Positions 8,996 through 17,519 of a DNA stretch of 64,000 nucleotides are shown in pieces. The notes beneath the pieces are model-generated. The model worked only from the letters and a program-made list of their open reading frames with translations. It was not told the origin of the DNA and did no database searches. Positions within the stretch are counted from its first letter, which is position 1. Each line of letters begins with the position of its first letter. Where the stretch lies: NCBI GenBank assembly GCA_910586515.1, contig CAJUGL010000005.1:2269-66268 (forward strand). Direction: 5' to 3'. The position numbers and the translations under genes were made by a program. The stretch is from an uncultured Acetatifactor sp. Lineage in GTDB: Bacteria; Bacillota; Clostridia; Lachnospirales; Lachnospiraceae.

Positions 8996-10330
8996 TTACA
9001 GATTACAGCGCTTTCGCCAGGTTCCCCGGAAATACCTTCCGACAAAGCAGCACACCCGGAAAATCCAGTCCGCCACCATTGCCGCCCATACGCCCACTGC
9101 CCCCATTCCCATGTAAACGCCAAACACAAGGCTTAAACCGATGCGGAAAGTTACCATGGAAAAGATCGCCGTCACCATGGTATACTTTACGTCATTGCAG
9201 GCCCGAAGCATATTGGGCAGGACAAAGGATGCCGGCCAGAGCAGCATGGCCAGACCGTCATGAATCATCACCAGGATATAGGCCAGTTCCGCAGCCTCCT
9301 TCCCCAGACCGTAAAGCCCCAGAATGGGCTGCAGAAACAGCAGAATCAGGCTGTTGGTCACCGCTGTGGCCCCATAGGTGATCAGGAGGAGCTTTTTCGT
9401 ATAATACCGCACCTGGTTTATATCCCCTGCCCCCACGCACTGCCCGATCACCGTAATCATGGCCAGATTCATTCCCTGCCCCACAATGCAGCCCATGCTG
9501 TCCAGGCTGTTGGCCACACCGTTTGCCGCGATCTGCGCAGTGCCGAAGCCTGCGATAATACTCACCACAATCACCCGCCCCAGCTGAAAGATGCCGTTCT
9601 CAATGCCGCTGGGAATCCCGATATAGAGAATCCGCTTAATCACATCCCATTCAAACCGGAAACGCTCCCTGTTCAGATGAATTACATTGTCCGGATTCCG
9701 CAGCAGAACATACAGGCAAAGTCCCGCTATCGCCCGGGAAACCAGAGAGGGAATCGCCACTCCCGCCACCCCCATCTTCAGGCCGAAGACGCAGAGGGCA
9801 TTGCCGCCCACATTGATCAGGTTCATGAGCACTGACACCTTCAGCGTGACCCGGGAATTCCCCATGGACCGAAACAGCGCGGCGCAGGCATTGTAAACTG
9901 CCAGAAAAGGAAAGGACAATGCGGAAATAATGAGATAGAGAACGGCATTGCGCATAACGTCCTCCTCTATTCTTCCGAAAAAGAGATTCAGAATCAGCCT
10001 GTGGCCCAAAATCACCAGAAAGGAAATCACTGCCGTAATCAGAGCATTCACCCAGAGAAGCTGCTTTGCGGAGCGGCAGGCCTCCTCCTTCCGGGACGCC
10101 CCGATAAACTGGCTGGTCACCACTGCCCCTCCGGTAGCCAGGGCCGCCAGTATGCTGATTATAAGGTTATTGAACATGTCCACCAGAGATACTCCGGATA
10201 CAGCGGCCTCGCCCACGGAAGAGATCATCATGGTATCTGCCATGCCCACCGTGATAGCCAGAGCCTGTTCCAGAATCAGCGGAATAATCAGCTTCTTTAA
10301 ATCCTTGTTGGAAAAAATCCTTTCCATCAT
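8996..10330 (-). CDS. MATE family efflux transporter
   Basis: This is a 444-aa transporter with 12 hydrophobic segments in two similar halves, beginning MMERIFSNKDLKKLIIPLILEQ and carrying the family segment near VGMADTMMIS. The half-repeat (FRLGLSLVF-like region after the second half) and QFIGA also fit MatE domains. The longer upstream frame to 10732 is not used: AGGGAGA lies just before ATG at 10330 and the upstream part reads antisense through the permease gene. It probably exports cationic drugs or metabolites using Na+ or H+. It lies 77 bp after the ABC permease and in the same direction, so it is probably the last gene of a TetR-ABC-MATE operon. Confidence 0.9.
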   Translation of the reverse strand: MMERIFSNKDLKKLIIPLILEQALAITVGMADTMMISSVGEAAVSGVSLVDMFNNLIISILAALATGGAVVTSQFIGASRKEEACRSAKQLLWVNALITAVISFLVILGHRLILNLFFGRIEEDVMRNAVLYLIISALSFPFLAVYNACAALFRSMGNSRVTLKVSVLMNLINVGGNALCVFGLKMGVAGVAIPSLVSRAIAGLCLYVLLRNPDNVIHLNRERFRFEWDVIKRILYIGIPSGIENGIFQLGRVIVVSIIAGFGTAQIAANGVANSLDSMGCIVGQGMNLAMITVIGQCVGAGDINQVRYYTKKLLLITYGATAVTNSLILLFLQPILGLYGLGKEAAELAYILVMIHDGLAMLLWPASFVLPNMLRACNDVKYTMVTAIFSMVTFRIGLSLVFGVYMGMGAVGVWAAMVADWIFRVCCFVGRYFRGTWRKRCNL

Positions 10331-10407
10331 TCGTCTCCCTTTAAAGCAGGAACTCTGCTCTGCTTTTCTCCTCCGCTTGAGCCTGTCTGCCGAAACGGGT
10401 GCCGCTG

Positions 10408-11208
10408 CTATATATGCAGGTCTTTTCTGTGAAAAATCATGATTCCCAGGGCATAAAACCCGGCGGCGCATGCCAACAGGATAAGAATGCCCGCAATCCC
10501 GCTGCCCTCGCCTGCCAGGATACTGTCCGGATGAAACAGCGTGAAAAAAGTAAAATACTTTGCCTTTTCCGCACTTCCGCCCACATTGGCAAGCATCTGC
10601 AGGACATACATGAAGATCGGAATCCCCGCCCCAAAAGCAATGCTGTATTTTGTGTCCGAAAACAGACAGGAGGCCAGGAAACAGATGCTGCCGATAAACA
10701 GATGCAGGCACAGCAGCCCAACGTTCAGCCATAAAAGGCCCTTTACATCAAGCTCCCCGGGAAAGCCGCTGCCTGCGCAGACCAGTTCCAAAACCGTACT
10801 GTAGAGAACAAGAAGCAAAATTCCGCTTATCAATACACTCATCTGCGTAAACGCAATGGTCAGCCGCTTTACCGGCGCTGCGGTCAGCAGGGCCATGGAG
10901 CCCTTGTCCACATATCTGGCGATCAGCGCGTTTCCCCGCAGTATGCAGAACAGCATGGGAAACATCAGCAGGATAAATCCGTAGAGATAAGATACCATAA
11001 AGCCCAGGAGCGTCCCTGCGCCGGCCTTCATGCCCACAGCCGACATCAATTCCGGCATGGCCTCCGCAAAGCTGTCCAAAGTTTTCATCAGTTCAGGATC
11101 GTACATACTGATAATAACGGAAACATACAAAGTTATAATTGCTCCGAAAATCAGCAGCAGCTTAATGCTTCCCTTCATTTCCCTTTTATACAGCGCCCTG
11201 TTCAGCAT
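10408..11208 (-). CDS. ABC transporter permease
   Basis: This 266-aa membrane protein has about six hydrophobic segments and starts MLNRALYKREMKGS. ATG at 11208 is preferred over the upstream GTG at 11217, because GGAGG sits 8 bases before the ATG. The start overlaps the end of the ATPase gene by 23 bp, indicating translational coupling. It pairs with the ATPase 11186-12019 as an ABC-2 type exporter (linearmycin/multidrug resistance style). The substrate is unknown. Confidence 0.83.
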   Translation of the reverse strand: MLNRALYKREMKGSIKLLLIFGAIITLYVSVIISMYDPELMKTLDSFAEAMPELMSAVGMKAGAGTLLGFMVSYLYGFILLMFPMLFCILRGNALIARYVDKGSMALLTAAPVKRLTIAFTQMSVLISGILLLVLYSTVLELVCAGSGFPGELDVKGLLWLNVGLLCLHLFIGSICFLASCLFSDTKYSIAFGAGIPIFMYVLQMLANVGGSAEKAKYFTFFTLFHPDSILAGEGSGIAGILILLACAAGFYALGIMIFHRKDLHI

Positions 11209-12019
11209 GCTCCTCACCTCCGTAATAATTCATAAAGATCTGTTCCAGACTTTGCCTTGCCGTGACTGTGACCTGCAGTCCGCTGAGCCTGCCGCCAAAA
11301 TCCAGGGCAAATGCTTCCGCCGACGCCTGGTCCGCCAGGGTCACCGTGTAGGTGCGGGTATGACGTTCCCGGAGAGCGTCTGCCGCATCCACAGCCACCA
11401 TTTTGCCCTTCCGGATAATGCCGATTCGGTCACAGGTTCTCTCCACTTCCTCAAACATGTGGCTTGACATAAGTATGGTCTTGCCCTTCTTTTTTTCTTC
11501 CCCCACCAAATCAATAAACCTGCTCTGCATCAGGGGATCCAGTCCGCTGGTTGGCTCGTCCAGAATAAGGATATCCGGGTCATGCATAAAAGCCGCCACG
11601 ATCCCCAGTTTTTGTTTCATGCCCTTACTCATCTTCTTTATCCTGTTTCCCGGGTCCAGTTCAAAACGCTCCAACAGTTCCTCCTGACGGCTCCTGTCGC
11701 CGATTCCGCGGTACCGGGTGATGAATTTCAGAAACTCCCTGCCTGTCATGTCTTCAAAAAAGCTGATTTCACCGGGAATATAGCCCAGTCTCGCCTGCAC
11801 TTTATCCCTTTCCTTCCAGCAATCCAGCCCCTCTATGACACAGCTTCCGGACCTGGGCCTCAGAAATCCCATCAAATGGCGTATGGTAGTGGTCTTCCCT
11901 GCGCCGTTCGGTCCCAGGAATCCAAAGGCCTCCCCGCGCTTTACCTGAAAGGATATGTCGAACACGCCCTTTCCTCCTCCGTAATCACAGACCAGGTTCT
12001 CGATTTGAATGGCACTCAT
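11186..12019 (-). CDS. ABC transporter ATP-binding protein
   Basis: This 277-aa ATPase starts MSAIQIENLVCDYGG after CGGAGGAG; the longer frame upstream lacks a ribosome site. It shows Walker A GPNGAGKTTT near residue 40, signature MSKGMKQKLG near 135 and Walker B ILILDEPTSGLDP near 155, with SSHMFEE as the switch region. The architecture is that of single-domain drug/peptide exporters (CcmA/NatA group). It is followed by its permease with overlap and preceded by a TetR regulator at 76 bp. Confidence 0.88.
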   Translation of the reverse strand: MSAIQIENLVCDYGGGKGVFDISFQVKRGEAFGFLGPNGAGKTTTIRHLMGFLRPRSGSCVIEGLDCWKERDKVQARLGYIPGEISFFEDMTGREFLKFITRYRGIGDRSRQEELLERFELDPGNRIKKMSKGMKQKLGIVAAFMHDPDILILDEPTSGLDPLMQSRFIDLVGEEKKKGKTILMSSHMFEEVERTCDRIGIIRKGKMVAVDAADALRERHTRTYTVTLADQASAEAFALDFGGRLSGLQVTVTARQSLEQIFMNYYGGEEHAEQGAV

Positions 12020-12094
12020 AAATACTCCTCCGTTTAATTCCGCATCTGCCTCGCCCTGCACCCAGACGCTGTTTTTATTAGCTGCCGACATGTC

Positions 12095-12709
12095 TCAGCC
12101 GGACTTATACGCAATCTGTTTAAACATCTCCGTCCAATTTGCAAAGACCCTGCTGATTTCTTCCAAACACAGGGGTTCATTGCCCATCTGTCTCTCATGA
12201 ACATAGCCGTCAACTATCCAGACCATCATTTTAAAGATTTCAAACGGATTTACATCTTCCTTAAATTTGCTGAAATCTATTTTACTAAAATACTGTCTGT
12301 AATTCTCGTCTATGCCCTCCCTGGTTTTCAGCTTCAGCTCACCGGAGATCTCCTCCTTCTCGGAATAAAAGGATCGGAGCGAAAACTCTACAATATATGG
12401 GTTTTCTGCCAATATCCTGATCTTTTTCATGGTGGCATATGTAATCAGCTCAAAAAAATCCGTCATCTCCAGAAGCCTGGTATCCGCCACTCCCTCAGTG
12501 ATAATCTGCTTTACATACTCATATACCGTCAGATATAAATCCTTTTTGTTATGAAAATAGTAAAAAAGCAATCCCTTGGACATCCCCGCCCTGGATGCAA
12601 TCAAATCCGTGGACGCCTTTTTATAATCATACTTTGCAAAAACCTCCATGGCAGCCCTTAAAATACAGATCTGTCTTTCCTCCGGAAGCTCTCTGAATCT
12701 TTCGCTCAT
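12095..12709 (-). CDS. TetR/AcrR family transcriptional regulator
   Basis: This 204-aa protein has an N-terminal helix-turn-helix (residues about 10-55: ILRAAMEVFAKYDYKKASTD then SRAGMSKGLLFYYFHNKKDLY), matching the TetR DNA-binding signature. The remaining 150 residues form an all-helical ligand domain without an assignable family. It is the first gene of an operon with an ABC exporter and a MATE pump. Autorepression with release by an exported drug is the usual arrangement and is inferred here. The promoter just upstream contains a loose inverted repeat (AACGATTA...TAATCG) across its -10 element that could be the operator. Confidence 0.9.
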   Translation of the reverse strand: MSERFRELPEERQICILRAAMEVFAKYDYKKASTDLIASRAGMSKGLLFYYFHNKKDLYLTVYEYVKQIITEGVADTRLLEMTDFFELITYATMKKIRILAENPYIVEFSLRSFYSEKEEISGELKLKTREGIDENYRQYFSKIDFSKFKEDVNPFEIFKMMVWIVDGYVHERQMGNEPLCLEEISRVFANWTEMFKQIAYKSG

Positions 12710-12754
12710 GCCCTCACCTCCGACTATTTTGGTTTGACCGAATCGATTAATTAA

Positions 12755-12782
12755 AGTATAATCGTTTGACTCAAATTTTCAA
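12755..12782 (-). promoter_or_regulatory. Promoter of TetR-ABC-MATE operon
   Basis: On the minus strand TTGAAA and TATACT are separated by 16 bases, about 45 bases before the tetR start. The -10 region overlaps a partial inverted repeat, ACGATTA / TAATCG, a candidate TetR operator. Confidence 0.6.
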
Positions 12783-12823
12783 GCCCCTGTGTTCATATTT
12801 CTTTCCGGCTCAGGCGCTTTCGG

Positions 12824-12995
12824 GTAAGAGTTCAGACAGCCTCTCTCGCGAAGTCAAAATTGCGTTCTGTGCAATTTGCGCCCTGTGCAATTTGCGCTCT
12901 ATGCAATTTTGCGAGACTTGCAAGCGCCAAAACGCATTCTTTTCGCGTTTTGTGTGCATTCTCGTAACAGTTCAGCGCCCTGTCTGAACTGTTAC
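12824..12995 (+). mobile_element. MITE family A, copy A1 (172 bp, 3 hairpin units)
   Basis: The element begins GTAAGAGTTCAGACAG and ends CTGTCTGAACTGTTAC, inverted repeats with one mismatch in the left end. It is flanked on both sides by the 8-bp direct repeat GCTTTCGG (12816-12823 and 12996-13003), a target-site duplication. Inside are three 16-bp units of form TGCGYYCTRTGCAATT, each able to fold as a small hairpin, then an AAAACGC/GCGTTTT hairpin and a terminal hairpin made from a second GTAACAGTTCAG and the right end. It has no coding capacity. Copies A2 and A3 differ by one unit each way. Confidence 0.9.
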
Positions 12996-13016
12996 GCTTT
13001 CGGTTTTCCGCACAAC

Positions 13017-13050
13017 AAAAAGACGGCTCTCCTCCAAGAAAAGAGCCGCC
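13017..13050 (-). terminator. Terminator of the lipoprotein gene
   Basis: On the minus strand GGCGGCTCT and AGAGCCGTC form a stem with loop TTTCTTGGAGG, followed by TTTTTG. It lies about 60 bases after the lipoprotein stop codon. Confidence 0.8.
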
Positions 13051-13111
13051 TGACCGTTTATTTCATTAAAAATCAGTGATAAAACTATCTTCCGTAATCA
13101 GCCCGGACCGC

Positions 13112-15424
13112 TCAGTTCCCCTCCCCCAGATACAGCTCTATCCGATTCTCCAGATGATCAATCAGCATGTCCTTTGTAATGCTTCCTGACAAGTACTGAC
13201 TCCGTTCTTCATATATAATATCACTTAATTCCCATGGGAAGGATTTGCTGGGCTTTGCCCTGTCAATCATATCCAGCAGAGTCGTTCTGTCCAATTCAAT
13301 ATTCATATTGCCCACCATGCTGACCTCACCGAAACCAGACAGATGTATTCTTGAATCCATGGAAGCAATCTGTTCCTCCAGCACATCTCTTCGCACACTC
13401 AACTGAAAATTGATATCCTTTGCCGCCCGAATCTGCCCCTCATAGGACAGGAACATGGCAAGAAAGGCTGCTGCAGCCTCCTTTTCCTCCTTTGAGGCCG
13501 ATCTGCGGATTGCCAGCATTCCCGAAGGAACCATAAAGTGTGTCCCTCCATCCTTTGTGGGATATCCGATATAATTCACATCCTCCCCATAAATGGTGCG
13601 GTATGCAGCAACATCCTCCGGCTTCAGGATAATCAATGTATTGCAAAGCGCATTTCCCTCCAGCAGAGAATTGCCGGGCAATACCCCCTCCTCACGAACA
13701 CAGTACTTCTCCGCCAGATCCAGAATTTGGCGGAATTTAGCGCTGTCAAAATGCATCGCTCCGGTTTCCTCATCCGGCACAATAAAGTAGTTATCATCCA
13801 GTCCATGATTCAGTAAGCGCAAAAGATACGCGATTCCGCTCTCCCTGTCATAGTAGTTACAAATCGCCTCCATCTCCGGACTCTCCTGGACACACTGGAA
13901 AAACTTGTCATAATCCCAGTCCTTAAGCTCCGGATCGGCAACCACTGTCTCCAGGCAAAAATCTCTCACTATTCCATACAAGATTCCATTGATCTTTCCC
14001 ATATCCAGGGCAGTGGGCTGCAGTTCTTCCGTGACGCCCATCTGCTCCAAAACGCTATCCAGCGGCTCCCACAGTTCTTCCAGTCCCTCGAAGTCAAGTC
14101 CGGGCATGGACGGATCAAGCAGTACCGGTCCCTTTCCCGCCGTCAGCTGCGTCAGCAGCGTAGTGCTGTCTCCGAAATCACGCCCGACCAATTCAATATG
14201 ACAGCTGGGATACTGCTTGTTAAATTCCGCAACCACCCATTCGTAGGATTCCACATCGGAACTACTTACCTCCATAGTAATTTGACAGAGAGGCCTCTCT
14301 TCCGTAGTAGGTTCCAGGCAGAGATAGTTATCATTTTCAGAGTCACTGTAAATGAGCGCAATACGCCCGTCTTCATCCGCCTGCAGAACCGATACTCCAT
14401 GAGCAATGATTCCATGGTTGTTCCAGCGGTAAATCAGCTCCGGATTCTCCCCGGCCAGCCCGCTCCGATATACACCTTCCCTATCCGCATACAACAAAGT
14501 ATCTTCGTCAAGGAGCGTAAGACATAATGCCTCCTTTTTCAGGGCCGCCAGCGACACCGGCATGCCGGTCTCCCCGTCCATATACTGCAAAGTCCTTCCG
14601 CCCCCATTCGCCGTAACCTCAAAGGCAATACGGCCGTCATACAGAGGCACCAGTCTATTGATATTACCGCCTTCAGGCGCGCATTCTCCCAGGATATCCC
14701 CTTCCTGAGACACAAGCTGGTACTGCTGTCCGTTTCCCCGTACCAGATGAACCGTTCCGGACTGATCCACCATAAAGTCTGAAATACCCGCAATCACTTC
14801 ACTCTCGCTTCCTCTCAGAAAATTCAGAGGAAACTCCCGCAGGTACTCATGATTTTCGTCCCTCTCGGTGAGGAAGTATCTGCATTCCCCATCCTCCTGC
14901 AGTTCTATATTGAGAGTTGCGTAATGGTCTGTTCCCACTACCGGACCTATATCCCAGAGCTGGTTTTTATGCTCATAACGTTCCGAACCCTCTTTCCCCG
15001 CTCCAGATGCAAATAAAACCTCATCCCAGGATTCAGCCGCAGATGTAAGAAGATGTTTCTTGAAATGATAGGCACCCGTGGCTCCCAGAATAGATTTCGC
15101 CCTGCCCCCTTCCATAGCATTCTCGGGCGCTTCAGGCTGCAGTGCCGCCCTCGCCGCCGCAGAATAGACATCCAGAGAATTATCTTTCCCGGAAAGAGCC
15201 AACACTGCCGAAGGATCCAGTATGCCCCCTGTACTCACAGATAACTCCTGGCCGTCCGACTCTGAGACTTCCTGTTCCCCGGAAACATCCTGACTCTCCG
15301 CTCCTCCTGAGGCTTCCTGTACCGCATCTGAAGAGCCTGAGACTTCCTTTTCCTCCGCGCCGCATCCGCTTAGCAGCCCTGCAAACATCACGGTTAAAAA
15401 AATGTTGCTGATTGCCTTCTTCAT
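13112..15424 (-). CDS. Orphan lipoprotein with solute-binding-protein-like C-terminal half
   Basis: This is a 770-aa protein. ATG at 15424 is chosen because AGAAGGAGG precedes it; the longer frame would run through a terminator hairpin. Residues 1-21 are a lipoprotein signal with lipobox LLSGC. A Ser/Glu/Gly-rich linker follows, then about 350 residues of short beta-strand motifs (for example GRIAFEVTANGGGRTLQYMDGETG), propeller-like. From about residue 395 (ITMEVSSSDVESYEWVVAEFNKQYP) the sequence resembles family 1 extracellular solute-binding proteins of sugar ABC transporters. There are no permease or ATPase genes nearby, so it may be a sensor or scavenger rather than part of a dedicated importer. 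It is expressed from its own promoter through a structured leader. Confidence 0.75.
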   Translation of the reverse strand: MKKAISNIFLTVMFAGLLSGCGAEEKEVSGSSDAVQEASGGAESQDVSGEQEVSESDGQELSVSTGGILDPSAVLALSGKDNSLDVYSAAARAALQPEAPENAMEGGRAKSILGATGAYHFKKHLLTSAAESWDEVLFASGAGKEGSERYEHKNQLWDIGPVVGTDHYATLNIELQEDGECRYFLTERDENHEYLREFPLNFLRGSESEVIAGISDFMVDQSGTVHLVRGNGQQYQLVSQEGDILGECAPEGGNINRLVPLYDGRIAFEVTANGGGRTLQYMDGETGMPVSLAALKKEALCLTLLDEDTLLYADREGVYRSGLAGENPELIYRWNNHGIIAHGVSVLQADEDGRIALIYSDSENDNYLCLEPTTEERPLCQITMEVSSSDVESYEWVVAEFNKQYPSCHIELVGRDFGDSTTLLTQLTAGKGPVLLDPSMPGLDFEGLEELWEPLDSVLEQMGVTEELQPTALDMGKINGILYGIVRDFCLETVVADPELKDWDYDKFFQCVQESPEMEAICNYYDRESGIAYLLRLLNHGLDDNYFIVPDEETGAMHFDSAKFRQILDLAEKYCVREEGVLPGNSLLEGNALCNTLIILKPEDVAAYRTIYGEDVNYIGYPTKDGGTHFMVPSGMLAIRRSASKEEKEAAAAFLAMFLSYEGQIRAAKDINFQLSVRRDVLEEQIASMDSRIHLSGFGEVSMVGNMNIELDRTTLLDMIDRAKPSKSFPWELSDIIYEERSQYLSGSITKDMLIDHLENRIELYLGEGN

Positions 15425-15458
15425 AAAACTTCTCCTCCTTCTTTCAGAATCCTGCGTT

Positions 15459-15578
15459 AAAAAACGGCATAGCGGAGCCGGACCCCCGTTATGCCGCATA
15501 AGTCTCCCGACTATTCTCCTTTCTTATTGCGGGGCCACCTACCCCCATCACCATTCTTTGTGGTCAAGACCGCAATAA
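15459..15578 (-). promoter_or_regulatory. Riboswitch-like leader with intrinsic terminator
   Basis: Transcribed on the minus strand ahead of the lipoprotein. A 9-bp closing stem pairs TTATTGCGG (15570-15578) with CCGCAATAA (15524-15532) around a compact 37-base core containing GACCAC...GGTGG. Downstream, GCGGCATA pairs with TATGCCG and is followed by TTTTTT (15459-15464), an intrinsic terminator about 35 bases before the start codon. The 3' strand of the closing stem, CCGCAATAAG, can instead pair with CTTATGCGG (15494-15502), the 5' arm of the terminator. The closing stem and an antiterminator are therefore mutually exclusive. No known riboswitch class was recognised. Confidence 0.6.
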
Positions 15579-15624
15579 CCTAATATATGTTTGCGCTGTC
15601 TATATGATTTTTCTCAATAATTTT

Positions 15625-15652
15625 ATTATACCAGAAAAATCCATTTTGGCAA
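15625..15652 (-). promoter_or_regulatory. SigmaA promoter of lipoprotein leader
   Basis: TTGCCA and a perfect TATAAT lie 16 bases apart on the minus strand. The predicted start near 15617 gives a leader of about 190 bases. Confidence 0.75.
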
Positions 15653-15876
15653 CTACATATTTCGGTTATTCAGTACAGATCAAAAATAAATGAAAATGAG
15701 CTCACTTCATGCTATCATCTTACGCGATCTGCGGCTCTCCGTCAAACGACTATCAGTTAATTTCCGGATTCTGAACAATAATTTCTTTATCCATCAAAAA
15801 ATAACCAAAATTAACCGATAAACAATGGCGGATTTGCTCTACATTACTCCTTGCTGGAATCACGGCGTTTTGCTGG

Positions 15877-16329
15877 ATGGCAGGAGAAATGAAGAGCAAA
15901 TCGCCTTCCTTTACGGTCCGCGATGCCTATTACGGCGACTACGATGGTGAAAACGCCTACTATGTTATAGCGGAATTCGCGTCTGAACCCACTAATGATG
16001 ACCTTTTTAACTTTAACGAAAGAATCTTATCTCTGTCCGTTCCCGTCCATGCCGAAACGGATCAGCTCCCCTTTATCCAAAGCGGCTATACAGAAGACGG
16101 CATATACTATGAAGTCCACGGAGAACCTCCCGCTCAATACCGCAGCATCAGCCAGGAGGTAACCCGACAGGTTACCTACGAAGGAAAAGTCAATCCGCCC
16201 CAACAGCTCTATTGGGAAGAACAGATTTACGGAATAACCTATACCGGAACTTTACAGCTTGTTGGATTAATTTACCGCAATAACCAGACAATTGCATCCT
16301 ACAAAGGCATTATTACCTCTAAAAACTAA
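15877..16329 (+). pseudogene. Small secreted-type protein, 5' end decayed
   Basis: The open frame encodes a 150-aa soluble domain (MAGEMKSKSPSFTVRDAYYG ... YKGIITSKN) of unknown family. In the same frame the codons just upstream read ICSTLLLAGITAFCWMAGE, a good signal-peptide hydrophobic core, so the natural start must lie before 15832. No ATG, GTG or TTG is available there before the in-frame stop TAA at 15802-15804, and no ribosome site precedes ATG 15877, which would remove the signal. The gene has most likely lost its start codon, though use of a rare ATT start at 15832 cannot be excluded. Composition is more AT-rich than its neighbours. Confidence 0.5.
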
Positions 16330-16355
16330 GTTTTGAGCTGATGCAGAAATATGCC

Positions 16356-16384
16356 CTCCCCGATATTCTTCGGGAAGGGCAGTT
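16356..16384 (-). terminator. Hairpin after trxA
   Basis: GCCCTTCCCGAAG and its partner in GGGGAGGGC form a strong stem just after the trxA stop and after the 16329 stop on the other strand. The T-tract is weak on both strands, so it is probably a shared stop for the two convergent genes. Confidence 0.5.
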
Positions 16385-16406
16385 CTGTTTCTCCATGCCT
16401 GTCTCC

Positions 16407-16712
16407 TTACAGCATTCCCAGTATGGCGCTTTTGGACCTTGCCCCCATGGCCTGATTGACGACTTTGCCGTCTTTCATGACGACCAGGGTAGGAATGCTC
16501 ATGACCCGGAACTGACCTGCAAGCTCAGGCTCTTCATCCACATTGATTTTACCCACCTTGATATCCGGCCGCTCTCCTGCTATCTCCTCCACTATGGGAA
16601 CCACCATACGGCAGGGTCCGCACCAGGGCGCCCAAAAATCCAGCAATACCGTTTTATCGGAACTCATGACTTCGCTCTGAAAATTGTTCTTGGTAATATT
16701 GACAGCTGACAT
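16407..16712 (-). CDS. trxA: Thioredoxin
   Basis: This 101-aa protein has the active site WCGPC near residue 30 and the cis-proline motif IPTL near residue 72, the full-length thioredoxin fold and no signal peptide. It is a cytosolic disulfide reductase that normally works with thioredoxin reductase, which is not in the window. AGGAGGG precedes the ATG. The gene stands alone between two degenerate regions. Confidence 0.95.
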   Translation of the reverse strand: MSAVNITKNNFQSEVMSSDKTVLLDFWAPWCGPCRMVVPIVEEIAGERPDIKVGKINVDEEPELAGQFRVMSIPTLVVMKDGKVVNQAMGARSKSAILGML

Positions 16713-17107
16713 TTTACAGCCCTCCTTCTTCTCTTTTATAATTCAATGATACCATAAGTTTTCCCTGTTTTCCGTGATTACATCACACTGCAGTCAAAAA
16801 AAGCCTGTATTCTCTCCTATTTCCATATACCGAACCTCCGAAAATGCACAGACTCCCGCATAACCGAAATGCTCAGTCCCTGTCATAACAAAACCGCACA
16901 TATCCTGCCGCGCTGCTCACTGCAATCACAAGAATCGCAGAAAGTCCATATTGGAAGAATTCACCTGTAAAAACTCTGTCATACACCGCATATGCAAAAA
17001 TGCATACCTAAAACAGGCAGTCCCCCTCTCTAAAACAGGGAACTGCCTGCCGGTATACTCTTATCTGCATCTACAACAGCAATTTTTCTTCTGCCATCCG
17101 CTGCGCA
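16713..17107. other. Gene-free degenerate stretch
   Basis: About 400 bp without a convincing gene. It holds the trxA upstream region, a 33-bp cotJC-like fragment (16829-16861, listed separately), and otherwise AT-rich sequence with stops in all frames. An imperfect inverted repeat (GGCAGTcccc...GGAACTGCC, about 17016-17050) just after the cotJC 3' fragment could be the old cotJ operon terminator. Confidence 0.5.
16829..16861 (-). pseudogene. cotJC-like fragment ending at the att core
   Basis: On the minus strand this stretch reads ATGCGGGAG..TGTGCATTT..GAGGTTCGGT and matches codons MREIVHFQRFG of cotJC at 21237-21269 with only a few mismatches. Similarity stops straight after TTCGGT, the point at which the intact gene is split at 21231. 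It lies about 240 bp beyond the cotJC 3' fragment. It may be a second half-site or leftover of an older insertion; chance is unlikely but the piece is short. Confidence 0.45.
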
Positions 17108-17209
17108 TCAGTCGCAGCCGCAGTCCTCGCATTTGTCAAAAGCCGGATTAAAGGCATAGAAATTCCGGCTGTCCAGTCTATCCTGAACAATGCGCAGGGC
17201 TTCGCCGAA
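17108..17209 (-). pseudogene. cotJC: Detached 3' end of cotJC
   Basis: The minus strand reads FGEALRIVQDRLDSRNF followed by YAFNPAFDKCEDCGCD and a TGA stop at 17110-17108. This is the expected C-terminus of a clostridial CotJC manganese-catalase-like coat protein, and is exactly what the cotJC body at 21231-21758 lacks. The FGEA codons (TTC GGC GAA GCC) repeat the last four conserved codons of that body (TTC GGT GAA GCG). Upstream of it the frame reaches a stop (TAA at 17221-17219) and no start, so alone it cannot be expressed. Joining the two pieces at the shared FGEA would give a normal 205-aa CotJC. Confidence 0.85.
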
Positions 17210-17210
17210 A

Positions 17211-17519
17211 TTAGCAATTTAAGCAAATGGCTTCCAGGCCACCGCTCACTTCTACAGTATCCAAAATGACCATCCTGTTCTTCCTATACCTTTATTGTGC
17301 CTATTACAAAAACGGGCTGGAAGTCATCAATCAATGCTACTATGACCGTATGTACAAAAGAAAGGGCATCAAAAGGAAATATTAAATCTGCTGAACCATG
17401 AAATATGCCGCGGCTTTACTCATATGATTGTAACAGACGGAATCGACATAGATTCCAACCGAATGCCCCTTTGCGGCGCATTATAAGTCGATCCAAACCA
17501 GAAATGGAGGTATAATCAT
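17211..17519. other. Left arm of element, decayed coding traces
   Basis: About 300 bp with no intact gene of note. On the plus strand a frame from ATG 17266 gives about 43 codons rich in Tyr and Lys (CAYYKNGLEVINQCYYDRMY). A later frame without a start reads NLLNHEICRGFTHMIVTDG up to a TAA at 17484. Both look like ends of genes lost by deletion. Confidence 0.35.

Noticed and set aside
10331..10732. N-terminal extension of the MATE protein
   Set aside because: It is an antisense-frame reading over the ABC permease gene; a ribosome site marks the start at 10330.
15425..15499. Earlier start of the lipoprotein
   Set aside because: The added residues are encoded by the terminator hairpin of the leader and the signal peptide would become internal.
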